From an uncultured Oscillospiraceae bacterium (lineage in GTDB: Bacteria > Bacillota > Clostridia > Oscillospirales > Ruminococcaceae), in contig CAJTVI010000008.1 in NCBI GenBank assembly GCA_910579545.1, forward strand, positions 5,596-69,595: 64,000 nt of DNA, in the 5' to 3' direction. The notes beneath the pieces are model-generated. The model saw nothing but the letters and a program-made list of their open reading frames with translations. It did not search any database and was not told where the DNA came from. Shown here piece by piece: positions 40,794 through 48,728 of the stretch. Every line of letters starts with the position of its first letter. The stretch's first letter is position 1. Position numbers and translations under genes: made by a program.

Positions 40794-40803
40794 TGGTATA
40801 ATA
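40794..40803 (+). promoter_or_regulatory. possible extended -10 promoter
   Basis: ATGGTATAAT has TG-G-TATAAT spacing, but the -35 region is G-rich and poor. A second TATAAT lies at 41126. One or both may drive uppP. Confidence 0.45.
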
Positions 40804-40828
40804 TGCCCGATTAGCGAAGCCGAGCCAA

Positions 40829-40868
40829 GGCCAATATGGGGGCCTTAGCCCCCATACCCCCTTTTTGC
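40829..40868 (-). repeat. R1 repeat, copy g (partial)
   Basis: GGCCAATATGGGGGC and GCCCCCATACCCCC form the GC hairpin and C-run in minus orientation. The distal CCG hairpin is lost; CTTTTTGCATTTT follows. It faces copy h across about 70 bp. Confidence 0.6.
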
Positions 40869-40938
40869 ATTTTATGGATGCGATGTTTCTGGATTATTTG
40901 CCGTTGCAAAAACTGCGAAACGTCAGACCATGCCCCTT

Positions 40939-41003
40939 TTTGCCGCACGGAAATTTCCGTGCGACGGGATGGGGGTCCGGGGGATGCGTCCCCCGGATCG
41001 GCC
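40939..41003 (+). repeat. R1 double-hairpin repeat, copy h
   Basis: This is the best-preserved copy: GCCGCACGGAAA/TTTCCGTGCG hairpin, ACGGGATGGGGGTCC, then CCGGGGG/CCCCCGG and the end GATCGGCC. It lies 158 bp before uppP. The rest of this 621 bp gap holds R2 copy 2 and R1 copy g; about 100 bp next to uppP is otherwise featureless except a TATAAT. Confidence 0.8.
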
Positions 41004-41125
41004 ATAAAACGCGGGGGCCCATTGTTAGTATACGGCGGCTTTGCCGGGCGGATACACGCCGGTCTGGGGGCGGCGCGGGCAAAAAAGCCGCCCGGAGCGG
41101 AAAAATGCGCCCCGCTGGCTCGTAT

Positions 41126-41131
41126 GTATAA
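41126..41131 (+). promoter_or_regulatory. -10 element before uppP
   Basis: TATAAT lies 35 bp before the uppP ATG. No good -35 is visible, so confidence is limited. Confidence 0.45.
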
Positions 41132-41160
41132 TAGACCGCCGCAAAAAAGGAGTGTTGCAG

Positions 41161-42012
41161 ATGACCGGGCCAAATACCTTGCTGGAACTGCTCAAGGCCG
41201 TATTGATGGGCATTGTGGAGGGCATCACCGAATGGCTGCCCATCTCAAGCACCGGGCATCTGATCCTGCTGGAGCAGATGGTGCAGTTTGAACTGTCCGA
41301 CGCGTTCCTCAGCATGTTCCGGGTAGTGATCCAGCTGGGGGCCATCTTAGCGGTGGTGCTGCTCTACTTTGACCGGCTCTGGCCCTTTACCGCCGACGCC
41401 TCGGCCCACTACACAAAGCCGGGCGCCTGGGCGCTCTGGGGCCGCATCTTAGTGGGCAGCCTGCCCGCCGCGGTGCTGGGCCTTCTGCTGGACGACTGGC
41501 TGGACGCCCATCTCTACAACTACTGGGTGGTGGCCGCCATGCTCATCCTCTACGGCATCCTGTTTTTGGTCATCGAGCGCCGGCCCCGCCGCCCCCGCAT
41601 CAGCCGCATCGGGCAGCTGACCCTGCAGGACGCGCTGATCATCGGCTTTTGGCAGGTGCTGGCCATGGTGCCCGGCACCAGCCGCAGCGGGGCCACCATC
41701 GTGGGCGCGCTGCTGCTGGGGGCCAGCCGGCCGCTGGCCGCCCAGTTCACCTTCTTTTTGGCGGTGCCGGTAATGTTTGGGGCCAGCGGGCTCAAGCTGG
41801 TCAAGTTTTTTGCGGCGGGCGGCGCGCTGACCGGGCTGGAGATCGGGGTGCTGGTCACCGGCATGGCGGTGGCCTTTGCGGTAAGCCTTGTGTCCATCGG
41901 GTTTTTGATGAACTATGTTAAAAAGCATAACTTCAGGGCCTTTGGCTGGTACCGCATTGCGCTGGGCAGTCTGGTGCTGATGGTGGCGGTGCTGCAAAAG
42001 GTTCTGTTTTAA
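41161..42012 (+). CDS. uppP: undecaprenyl-diphosphatase UppP (BacA)
   Basis: UppP removes a phosphate from undecaprenyl pyrophosphate to recycle the lipid carrier of peptidoglycan. It is a 283-residue protein with about eight helices. The two active-site regions are GIVEGITEWLPISSTGHLIL and VPGTSRSGATI, both intact. AAAAAAGGAG sets the ATG. Overexpression of this family confers bacitracin tolerance, but there is no sign of a resistance context here. It is a single gene with an opposing terminator hairpin behind it. Confidence 0.95.
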   Translation: MTGPNTLLELLKAVLMGIVEGITEWLPISSTGHLILLEQMVQFELSDAFLSMFRVVIQLGAILAVVLLYFDRLWPFTADASAHYTKPGAWALWGRILVGSLPAAVLGLLLDDWLDAHLYNYWVVAAMLILYGILFLVIERRPRRPRISRIGQLTLQDALIIGFWQVLAMVPGTSRSGATIVGALLLGASRPLAAQFTFFLAVPVMFGASGLKLVKFFAAGGALTGLEIGVLVTGMAVAFAVSLVSIGFLMNYVKKHNFRAFGWYRIALGSLVLMVAVLQKVLF

Positions 42013-42026
42013 CAAAGAAAAACACA

Positions 42027-42057
42027 GGGCCGCCGGGGAGGCTTTCCCCGGCGGCCC
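42027..42057 (-). terminator. terminator between uppP and the WG-repeat gene
   Basis: GGGCCGCCGGGG and CCCCGGCGGCCC pair around a 7-base loop. On the minus strand TGTGTTTTTCTTTGTT follows, so it ends the WG-repeat transcript. On the plus side it only gives uppP a 3' hairpin. Confidence 0.75.
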
Positions 42058-42084
42058 AAATGGTTCCAGGCCTGCCGCTTTGGG

Positions 42085-43542
42085 TCACCCGTTGTTTTGC
42101 GCGGCCGCGCGGCCGGCCTTGCGGGGCCGCGGCAGATGCCTGCCCCAGGGGCTGGCCCGCTGCTCGCAGGGGGCCGGCCGGCGGGGGGCGGGGGCGCCTT
42201 CCCGGCGCTGGTGGACGAATTTCCAGATCCACTGCCCGTCGGTGCCAATATAGCCTTCCCCAAACTCGATGCTGTTGATTTGGGCCACCCCATGGTCAAA
42301 GGCGCAGGCAAAAAAGAGCCCGCCTTCCCGCAGGCGGTCGTCCTCCGGGGAGGGCCAAACGGACCAGGGGTCGCCGCCCTGCCGATCCACATAGCGCCAG
42401 CCGCCCTTCTCATAGATGGCGCAAAGCCCATCGTGGAAGGTGTATTCCCCCGTGCCGCCCCGAAAAAAAGACCCATGGTCTATCCCCCGCACAAAAGCAG
42501 TGTCCCCCTCGGGGGTCACAAAGCGCATCTGTATTTCCTGCCGGTCCTCAAGCCGGACTTCGATCCCCACTGCTGCCAGTCCCTCGCTGAAATCGTAGGC
42601 CTGATCATACACCGCCGGGATCACCATCCGGCCGGAGAGATCGATATAGCCCCATTTCCCGTCAAGCATGACCGCCGCCCGCCCCTCCGAGAAGTTATTT
42701 GCCCGCTCAAACCGGGGCGGGATGGCCCATTCGCCCTGCCCGTTCAAAAAGCCGTACCGGCCGTTCAGAGAAACGGCCAGCAGACCCTCGCAAAAGCAAA
42801 GGGGCGGCTCGCCGTCCCACTCCCGCGAGCGCCGCAGGGACTCCGTGTCCAGCAGGATGCCGCTGGCCAGCAGGCTGCCCTGCATGTTTAGGATGTCCAC
42901 CGGCAGCTGTTCGGCCCCCGGCTCGTACACATACCGCACGACCTTTTCATCCCCGGGAAGCTCGATCATCTCGGGATACTGCCACTCGAACATCACATTG
43001 CCCCATGGGTCGATGATGCCCTCAAGATCAGGCGTCTGAATCTTTAGGATGACCATCGCATAGCCGTTATAAAAGGCGCCGGCGCTGGCAAACCGGGGCG
43101 GGATGGCCCACTCGCCGCGGGTGGAGATATATCCATAGCAGAGGCTGCCCCGCCGCCTGGCGGCATGCAGGATGCCGTTGGCCGTGGGCGCGGCCGGGGG
43201 ATAGACGTTGTAAAAACTGCCAAGGCCGGGGACCTCCACCCGCTGGCCGGTCTCAGAGATCAGAAAATAAGAGGTTCGGGTTCTGGTCCTTCCCGGGGCC
43301 AGCTCGTAAGAGCTGCCGTGACTGACCGGGTAAAGACAGGCCGCCTCGGGCTGGGCGTACCGGGCGATATACTCCGCCCCCGGCAGCTTTTGACCGGCCG
43401 GGGCGAGCGGCGTCTGGCTGGGGGAGGGGGCCGGCCCTGCCGGCGAACAGGCATCCGCGGCCAGGGTGGCCAGAATAAGCAGCAGAAAGGCGGCCAGGGC
43501 AAACGGCAGAAGCCGCCTTTGGCCGGATGATCCGGGCGTCAT
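42085..43542 (-). CDS. secreted or lipid-anchored WG-repeat protein
   Basis: This 485-residue protein has an N-terminal hydrophobic signal (LLPFALAAFLLLILATLAADAC), followed by a proline- and serine-rich linker. The cysteine after AADA could be a lipid anchor, although Asp at -2 is unusual. At least four WG-type beta repeats follow, such as YGYISTRGEWAIPPRF, YGFLNGQGEWAIPPRF and WGYIDLSGRMVIPAVYDQAYDFSEGLA. WG repeats often mark surface or binding proteins of unknown ligand. The second of two near ATG codons fits the GGGGG ribosome site better. The C-terminus is arginine-rich. Confidence 0.78.
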   Translation of the reverse strand: MTPGSSGQRRLLPFALAAFLLLILATLAADACSPAGPAPSPSQTPLAPAGQKLPGAEYIARYAQPEAACLYPVSHGSSYELAPGRTRTRTSYFLISETGQRVEVPGLGSFYNVYPPAAPTANGILHAARRRGSLCYGYISTRGEWAIPPRFASAGAFYNGYAMVILKIQTPDLEGIIDPWGNVMFEWQYPEMIELPGDEKVVRYVYEPGAEQLPVDILNMQGSLLASGILLDTESLRRSREWDGEPPLCFCEGLLAVSLNGRYGFLNGQGEWAIPPRFERANNFSEGRAAVMLDGKWGYIDLSGRMVIPAVYDQAYDFSEGLAAVGIEVRLEDRQEIQMRFVTPEGDTAFVRGIDHGSFFRGGTGEYTFHDGLCAIYEKGGWRYVDRQGGDPWSVWPSPEDDRLREGGLFFACAFDHGVAQINSIEFGEGYIGTDGQWIWKFVHQRREGAPAPRRPAPCEQRASPWGRHLPRPRKAGRAAAQNNG

Positions 43543-43747
43543 AAGCATTCCCCCTTTTTTAAAACAGCGGCAAAATGCGGTGGTGGGTAAGAAACAAAAG
43601 GAATATCCCGATCCAACTGGAAGCCTCCCGCATCCATTGTACCAGCCCGGCCCGGCGGGGGCAAGGAGCCGCGGCAGCAGGGGGCGGCCGCAGTGCAAGG
43701 GGTTCGGCGAAAGGTGTGCGGAGCCAAGCGCCGCCCGGCGGGGAGGC

Positions 43748-43776
43748 TTGCATTGGCCGGTCAAAAACGGTATACT
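43748..43776 (+). promoter_or_regulatory. promoter of the CmpB-type gene
   Basis: TTGCAT and TATACT are 17 bp apart, about 79 bp before the ATG. The remaining 312 bp between this gene and the divergent WG-repeat gene show nothing else recognisable. Confidence 0.68.
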
Positions 43777-43854
43777 ATTCCGCGCGAGAGGCGAAAAAAC
43801 AAGAAACAAGTGTGTTTTGCAAACACATCTTTGCAGGATGGGAGGAAGAGCCCT

Positions 43855-44664
43855 ATGGCCGAACAGTCCGAGCGGGAAAAATATCTGGAGGCCTATTACG
43901 ACCGCCGGCGTGCAAAACTGGAGCGGGAGCTTGCCCGGCTGGAAACCGAGCGGGAAAAGGTCATTGCCCGGGAACAGCGCCGGGCGGCCGCTCTGCGGCG
44001 GGACATCGCCGGGGTGCCGGGGCATTTTGCCCACGGGCTGAACATCTATAAGCTGTTTTGGGTCTTTTTGATCTGCTGCTTTTTGGGCGTGGTGCTGGAA
44101 ACCGTGTTTGTGTTTGTTACCACCGGGGTGCTCATGCAGCGCACCGGCCTTGTGTGGGGCCCCTTTAACCTCATCTATGGGTTTGGCGCGGTGCTGCTTA
44201 CCGTATTTTTGTTCCGGCTCGGGGGCAAAAACGACCGCTGGATCTTTGCCGGCGGCGCGCTGATCGGCGGCGCGTTCGAGTATTTTTGCAGCTGGCTGCA
44301 GGAGACGGTGATCGGCACGGTGAGCTGGGATTACAGCGGGATGCCCTTTAACCTCAACGGCCGCATCAACCTGCTCTACTGCTTTTTCTGGGGGCTTTTG
44401 GGGCTTGTGTGGGTCAAGGAGCTCTATCCCCGCATCTCGGGCTGGATCGAGCGGCATGTGCCCAACGCCATCGGCGTCTCGCTAAGCTGGGTGCTGGCGG
44501 CGTTTATGCTGGTCAACAGCCTGGTCAGCGGCGGGGCGGTGCTGCGCATGGCCCAGCGGTACGAGGGGGTGCCCGCCGCCAGCGGCTGGCAGCAAAAGTT
44601 TGACGAGCGCTTCCCGGACGAACGGCTTGCGCGCATCTTCCCCAGCATGGTGCATGTGGAATAA
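43855..44664 (+). CDS. CmpB-type integral membrane protein (DUF1113)
   Basis: This 269-residue protein has a charged N-terminal coiled coil (residues 5-50, rich in Glu, Arg and Lys), then about six helices. The membrane core (FWVFLICCFLGVVLETVF, VWGPFNLIYGFGAVLLTVFL, FEYFCSWLQETVIGTVSWDYSG, then NGRINLLYCFFWGLLG) matches the family annotated as putative ABC transporter permease, CmpB type, common in Clostridia. No ABC ATPase is adjacent, so a real transporter role is unproven. A good promoter precedes it. Confidence 0.75.
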   Translation: MAEQSEREKYLEAYYDRRRAKLERELARLETEREKVIAREQRRAAALRRDIAGVPGHFAHGLNIYKLFWVFLICCFLGVVLETVFVFVTTGVLMQRTGLVWGPFNLIYGFGAVLLTVFLFRLGGKNDRWIFAGGALIGGAFEYFCSWLQETVIGTVSWDYSGMPFNLNGRINLLYCFFWGLLGLVWVKELYPRISGWIERHVPNAIGVSLSWVLAAFMLVNSLVSGGAVLRMAQRYEGVPAASGWQQKFDERFPDERLARIFPSMVHVE

Positions 44665-44681
44665 CCGCGCCGCGCAAAAAA

Positions 44682-44713
44682 CCGGCCGCACCCATCGCGA
44701 TGGGTACGGCCGG
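44682..44713 (-). terminator. terminator after carD
   Basis: CCGGCCG and CGGCCGG enclose a second pairable ACCCATCGCGATGGGT. On the minus strand TTTTTTG follows the stem. It also sits 17 bp after the stop of the plus-strand CmpB-type gene. Confidence 0.8.
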
Positions 44714-44822
44714 GACAGAACATGATTTGCGGCGCCTTTTAAAAGCCCCGCCGGGAAAAGGGGACAAGCGGGGGAGAGGCGGCCTGCAAGGGGCACAGGA
44801 ATCCCCGCGGCGGGGCGCCCCT

Positions 44823-45329
44823 TTAAGAGACCTCCAGCTTGCGGCGGATGTACTCGGGCACCTCGCCGATGGGCAGCTCCAGCGCCACCGCCAGCTCGCC
44901 GTGCAAAAGCTCCTGGGCGCGGCGCAAAAGCTGCTGCTCGGCCCGGCTGGGCTTGCGGCCCCGCTTTTGCTGGGTCTGGCTGCGCTGGTGCACCGTCTTG
45001 ATCAGGCAGACAAGGTCCTCGCAGCGGTGGGTATCCAGCCGGGAGCGGAAATGCTCGGCGGCCAGGCGGGGGTTCTCGATGGCGCAGTCGTCCTCCTCGA
45101 TCTGGGGGATGCTCTCCACCAGCCGTTCGGCCTGCTGGCGGGTGAGCACCGGGCGCATGAACACCCGGGTGTTCACAGGGATCTGGATGGTGCCCACCCC
45201 GTACAGCGGCACAAGCTTGTAGTAAAGGGTCACCCCGTCCGACGAGGGCAGGCCGTCCGGCACACCCACGTCCTCCACCCGGCAGACGCCCGTGTTGGCA
45301 TACACGATAAGCTCCCCTGCTTGAAACAT
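44823..45329 (-). CDS. carD: CarD-family transcriptional regulator
   Basis: This 168-residue protein has the N-terminal RNA-polymerase-interacting Tudor-like domain (MFQAGELIVYANTGVCRVEDV, then YYKLVPLYGVGTIQIPVN) and a helical C-terminal DNA-binding domain. CarD binds the polymerase beta subunit and stabilises open complexes. GCAGGAGGGAG fixes the ATG. It is one of several CarD-like proteins expected in Clostridia and has its own promoter. Confidence 0.88.
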   Translation of the reverse strand: MFQAGELIVYANTGVCRVEDVGVPDGLPSSDGVTLYYKLVPLYGVGTIQIPVNTRVFMRPVLTRQQAERLVESIPQIEEDDCAIENPRLAAEHFRSRLDTHRCEDLVCLIKTVHQRSQTQQKRGRKPSRAEQQLLRRAQELLHGELAVALELPIGEVPEYIRRKLEVS

Positions 45330-45411
45330 GATCTCCCTCCTGCGGGGAATCCCGCGCTGATCGCCGCCGCCCGCCGGGCATGCGGCCCTGTGATATGACC
45401 GGTATAGAACC

Positions 45412-45440
45412 ATTTTACCACAGTTTTTGTTGGAATGTAA
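45412..45440 (-). promoter_or_regulatory. promoter of carD
   Basis: On the minus strand TTACAT and an extended -10 TGGTAAAAT are 17 bp apart, giving a leader of about 75 nt. Confidence 0.7.
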
Positions 45441-45504
45441 GCGATTTTTTCGCAAAGAGGGGCAAAAAATCCGATTAAGCAGGGGCTTTGCGGGCCGGAG
45501 GCGC

Positions 45505-45987
45505 TCAGCAGTCCTCGCAGGCAAGGATGCAGCCGGACAGGCGCAGGTAGCACCCGCTGGAATACTGCTCGTGCCGCTGGGGGTTGCCGGCCGAGGCCAG
45601 CAGGTCCCGGCAGGCCTCGGGGTCGGCCAGGATCTCCCGGGCCTGCTGGTCGATCGAGGGCCAGTTGTCCCAAAAGCGCTGGCGGGTCTTCAGATCCTTT
45701 TCGCCCAGCCAGTCCTCCACGCAGCGGCTGATCTCGTCGTCGGCGGGGGCGGCGGGGTTATCCTCGGCCCAGTCCAGCATGCCGCAGGCCGCCACCACGG
45801 TTTTCAGCGAGACCCCCGCCTCCCCCTGGCCGTAGCAGACGCACTGCTCCAGCGCGGCGTGCAGGCCGTCCTGGTCCCAGCCGGGCTGCGGCGCAGAGGA
45901 GGGGCAGGGCAAACAGCCGCTCAGAGCGGCGGCAAGGGCCAGCGCCAGCCCAAGGCAGGCCGCGCGGCTCAGGATTTTTTGTTTCAT
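45505..45987 (-). CDS. small lipoprotein of unknown function
   Basis: This 160-residue protein has a lipoprotein signal (MKQKILSRAACLGLALALAAALSGC) with a good lipobox ALSGC. The mature part has eight further cysteines, including GCYLRLSGCILACEDC at the end, which suggests disulfides or metal binding. I do not recognise a family. AAAGGA lies upstream of the chosen ATG; an in-frame upstream extension would run into the foldback element and is rejected. Confidence 0.62.
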   Translation of the reverse strand: MKQKILSRAACLGLALALAAALSGCLPCPSSAPQPGWDQDGLHAALEQCVCYGQGEAGVSLKTVVAACGMLDWAEDNPAAPADDEISRCVEDWLGEKDLKTRQRFWDNWPSIDQQAREILADPEACRDLLASAGNPQRHEQYSSGCYLRLSGCILACEDC

Positions 45988-46051
45988 ACCTAAACACTGT
46001 CCTTTCGTAATGGGTCGGCGCCGGGCCGGGCAGGCCTGCCGCGGCGCCTTT

Positions 46052-46328
46052 AGCAGAGGGGGGCCGAACCCGGACCGGTTTTGCCGCAGCACACAGGCGC
46101 GCATGCTGCGTCACCGCTCTTGCCAAGCCACCAAGGCTTGGCTGCAAGCGCTTCCTTGCCTGCCCACCCGTGTGCTGGGGCAAAACTGCGAAGCACTTTT
46201 CGGCGAGGGATTTTTGAGCGATTTTTGGTGCGGACGACGCAGGCAGGCTGACGCCTGCCGAGGAGGACAAGCCAAAAAGCGCCAAAAAGACCCGCCGAAA
46301 AGCGGCCTGGGTTCGACTCCCCTCTGCT
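46052..46328. repeat. 277-bp foldback element / candidate structured RNA
   Basis: The ends AGCAGAGGGGGGCCGAACCC and GGGTTCGACTCCCCTCTGCT pair over 20 bp with one wobble and one mismatch. A second nested stem pairs TTTTGCCGCAGCACAC (46079) with GTGTGCTGGGGCAAAA (46170). Local hairpins are GCCAAGCC/GGCTTGGC (46123) and GGCAGGC/GCCTGCC (46242). No transposase or target duplication is clear. It lies in the 450 bp between the lipoprotein and M18 genes, which otherwise contains nothing recognised. Confidence 0.7.
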
Positions 46329-46437
46329 TTAGTGTATGCGGCCGCCGCCCGGCGGGTTTGGCGGGCCGCAAAACCCGGGCATTTGCAGCCCTTGGCCGGG
46401 CAAAGCGCTGCCCTAAAACAAGAAAAGAGGAATAGGT

Positions 46438-47748
46438 ATGCAGGCGTATCTCACCGATCTGTTTGGCTTTCTCTCTGCTTCGCCCAGCCGGTACCACGCG
46501 GCGCTGGAATGCGCGGCCCGGCTGCGGGCGGCCGGCTTTGTTCCCCTGCGGGAGACCTCCCCCTGGGCGCTCAGGCCCGGCGGGGCCTACTATGCCGCAC
46601 GGGGCGGCGCAAGCGTCATCGCCTTTCGGCTGCCGGCCGGGCCGCTGCAAAGCTGGCGGATCACCGCCGCCCACAGCGACAGCCCCACCTGGCGCATCAA
46701 GTGCGGCGGCCGCCCCGCCCAGGACGAGGTCTACGCCCGGCTGGTCACCGAGGGGTACGGCGGCATGAACATGGCCTCCTGGCTGGACCGGCCGCTCACG
46801 GCGGCGGGCCGGGTGCTGCTGCGCACCGAAGAGGGGGTCGAGAGCCGCGCGGTGTACCTTGACCGGGACCTGCTGACCATCCCCAGCCTTGCCATCCATC
46901 TGGACCGGGAGCGCAACAAGGGCCACAGCTACGACCCCCAAAAGGAGCTGCAGCCCCTTTACAGCCTGGCCGGCGCGCCCGGCCTGCCCGACCTGCTGGC
47001 CGGGGAGCTGGGGGTAAAGCCGGAGGAAATTCTGGACATGGACCTCGAACTCTGCGCCCGGCAGGCCCCGGTGCTGCTGGGCCCGCAGGGCGAGTTCATC
47101 CAGGCCCCCCGGCTGGACGACCTGGAATGCGCCTGGGGCACCCTGGCCGGCTTTTTGGCCGCGCCGCCCCTGCCCGATACCGGCGCGGTGTGGTGCCTGT
47201 TTGACAGCGAGGAGATCGGCAGCGGCACCATGCAGGGGGCCTCGGGCAGCTTTTTGCCGGATGTGCTCACCCGGGCCGCGGCCGCGCTGGGCCTTGGGGA
47301 GGACGCCCGCCGGGCCGCGCTGGCCGGCAGCACCGCCCTCAGCGCCGACAATGCCCACGCCCGCCACCCCAATTTTGCCGAAAAGAGCGACCCCCAAAAC
47401 CTTGTAAAGCCGGGCGGCGGGGTGGTGCTCAAGTACAGCGCCAGCCAAAAATACACCACCACCGCCGTGACCGGCGGGCTGTTCCGGGCCGTCTGCCAGC
47501 GGGCCGGGGTGCCGGTGCAGGTGTTTGCCAACCGGGCGGACATGCCGGGCGGCAGCACCCTGGGCCACCTGCTCAGCGCCCAGGTAAGCATCCCCATGGC
47601 CGACGTGGGGCTGGCCCAGCTGGCCATGCACTCCTGCGTGGAAACCGCCTCGTCCCGGGACGCCGGCTGGCTGCTGGACGCCATGACCGCCTGGTACGCC
47701 GCCGACTTTACCTGCACGGCGGACGGCGCGTATACCCTGCGGGGGTAA
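46438..47748 (+). CDS. apeB: M18-family aminopeptidase
   Basis: This 436-residue zinc aminopeptidase has the cocatalytic metal set of M18 enzymes: AAHSDSPTWRIK, SWLDRPL, CLFDSEEIGSGTMQGA, SADNAHARHPN, then the C-terminal NRADMPGGSTLGHL and AMHSCVETAS, which supplies a metal-binding His. M18 enzymes are cytosolic and remove acidic or hydrophobic N-terminal residues from peptides. Length fits the family. AAGAGGAA fixes the ATG. The AlkD-like gene follows by 17 bp with its own AAGGAGG. Confidence 0.93.
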   Translation: MQAYLTDLFGFLSASPSRYHAALECAARLRAAGFVPLRETSPWALRPGGAYYAARGGASVIAFRLPAGPLQSWRITAAHSDSPTWRIKCGGRPAQDEVYARLVTEGYGGMNMASWLDRPLTAAGRVLLRTEEGVESRAVYLDRDLLTIPSLAIHLDRERNKGHSYDPQKELQPLYSLAGAPGLPDLLAGELGVKPEEILDMDLELCARQAPVLLGPQGEFIQAPRLDDLECAWGTLAGFLAAPPLPDTGAVWCLFDSEEIGSGTMQGASGSFLPDVLTRAAAALGLGEDARRAALAGSTALSADNAHARHPNFAEKSDPQNLVKPGGGVVLKYSASQKYTTTAVTGGLFRAVCQRAGVPVQVFANRADMPGGSTLGHLLSAQVSIPMADVGLAQLAMHSCVETASSRDAGWLLDAMTAWYAADFTCTADGAYTLRG

Positions 47749-47764
47749 GCAAAAAGGAGGCCCC

Positions 47765-48445
47765 ATGACCGACCAACTCCGCGCCCGGCTGGCCGCCCTG
47801 GCCGACCCCGGCTACCGCGCCTTCCAGCAGCCGCTGCTGCCGGGGGTGGAAGACATGCTGGGCGTGCGGCTGCCGGCGCTGCAAAAAATCGCCGCCCGGC
47901 TGGCAAAGGAGGGCTGGCAGGCCGAGCTTGCCGCCTCGGACCAGACCTTTGAGGAGCGGATGCTGCGCGGGCTGGTGCTTGGCCGGCTTGCGGGCACACC
48001 GGCACAAATCCTGCCGATGGTGCGGGAGTTTTTGCCGGCGATCGACAACTGGTCGGTCTGCGACAGCTTCTGCGCTGGGTTTAAAATAGCAAAAATATAC
48101 AAAGAGGAAATCTTTGCCTTTGCCGCCGAATGCGTCGCCAGCCCCGCGGAGTACACCGCAAGGGTGGGGGCGGTGCTGCTGCTCTGGTACTATGCCGGCC
48201 CCGAGTACCTGCCCCGCAGTTTGGCGGCCTACCGGCGGCTGACCTGCCCGGCCTTTTACGCCCGGATGGCGGCGGCCTGGGGGTACTCGGTGTTTGCGGC
48301 CGCCGGCTTTGAGCAGACGGTCGCGGCCATGCAGGCGGCCGGGCTGGAGGACGCGGTTTGGAACAAGGCGCTGCAAAAAATGCGGGAGAGCCGCCGCATC
48401 ACCCCCGCCCAAAAGCAGTGGTGCAAAGAGCACAAGCGGCGGTGA
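47765..48445 (+). CDS. DNA alkylation repair protein, AlkD-like HEAT-repeat family
   Basis: This 226-residue all-helical protein carries the family marker PAIDNWSVCDSFCAGFKI and the HEAT-like helices around it. AlkD enzymes excise cationic alkylated bases such as N7-methylguanine. The Trp and Asp of the catalytic cleft appear in DNWSVCD. Several clostridial members of this group have unknown activity. AAGGAGG and the short spacing suggest cotranscription with the M18 peptidase gene. Confidence 0.86.
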   Translation: MTDQLRARLAALADPGYRAFQQPLLPGVEDMLGVRLPALQKIAARLAKEGWQAELAASDQTFEERMLRGLVLGRLAGTPAQILPMVREFLPAIDNWSVCDSFCAGFKIAKIYKEEIFAFAAECVASPAEYTARVGAVLLLWYYAGPEYLPRSLAAYRRLTCPAFYARMAAAWGYSVFAAAGFEQTVAAMQAAGLEDAVWNKALQKMRESRRITPAQKQWCKEHKRR

Positions 48446-48728
48446 GCGGCCCCTGCAAAATACAAATTGGAATATTGCATTAAAATATTACAGAAGAGCG
48501 GGATAAAAGGCGGGGTGCGGCCCCGCAAAGCGATGGCGCGCAGCCCCGCCCCGGGCAGGGGAGGGGCAGGCGAAAGCTTGGGCGGGCAAAGCGGATCGCC
48601 GCAGAGCGGCGGTTTTGGGGCCGGGGCCGGAGAGGGGCTTGGGCCGTCCCGCCCGGCCAGGCCAGCGATCAGGCCCGGGCGCAGGGACGCTCTGATTTTT
48701 CAAGAAGCTTTGGGGAGGGGATGGGGCA

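Noticed and set aside
43855..44664. Functional ABC transporter permease
   Set aside because: The family name suggests this, but there is no ATPase or binding protein gene nearby and the N-terminal coiled coil is unlike a permease; left as a membrane protein of unknown role.
46052..46328. tmRNA, RNase P RNA or SRP RNA
   Set aside because: None of the conserved sequence marks of these RNAs (tag reading frame, P4 core, SRP Alu/S domain motifs) could be found on either strand.
46309..46332. 3' half of a tRNA gene
   Set aside because: GGGTTCGACTCCC looks like a T-arm, but no D-arm or anticodon arm lies upstream at tRNA distance, and the sequence is better explained as one arm of the 277-bp foldback.
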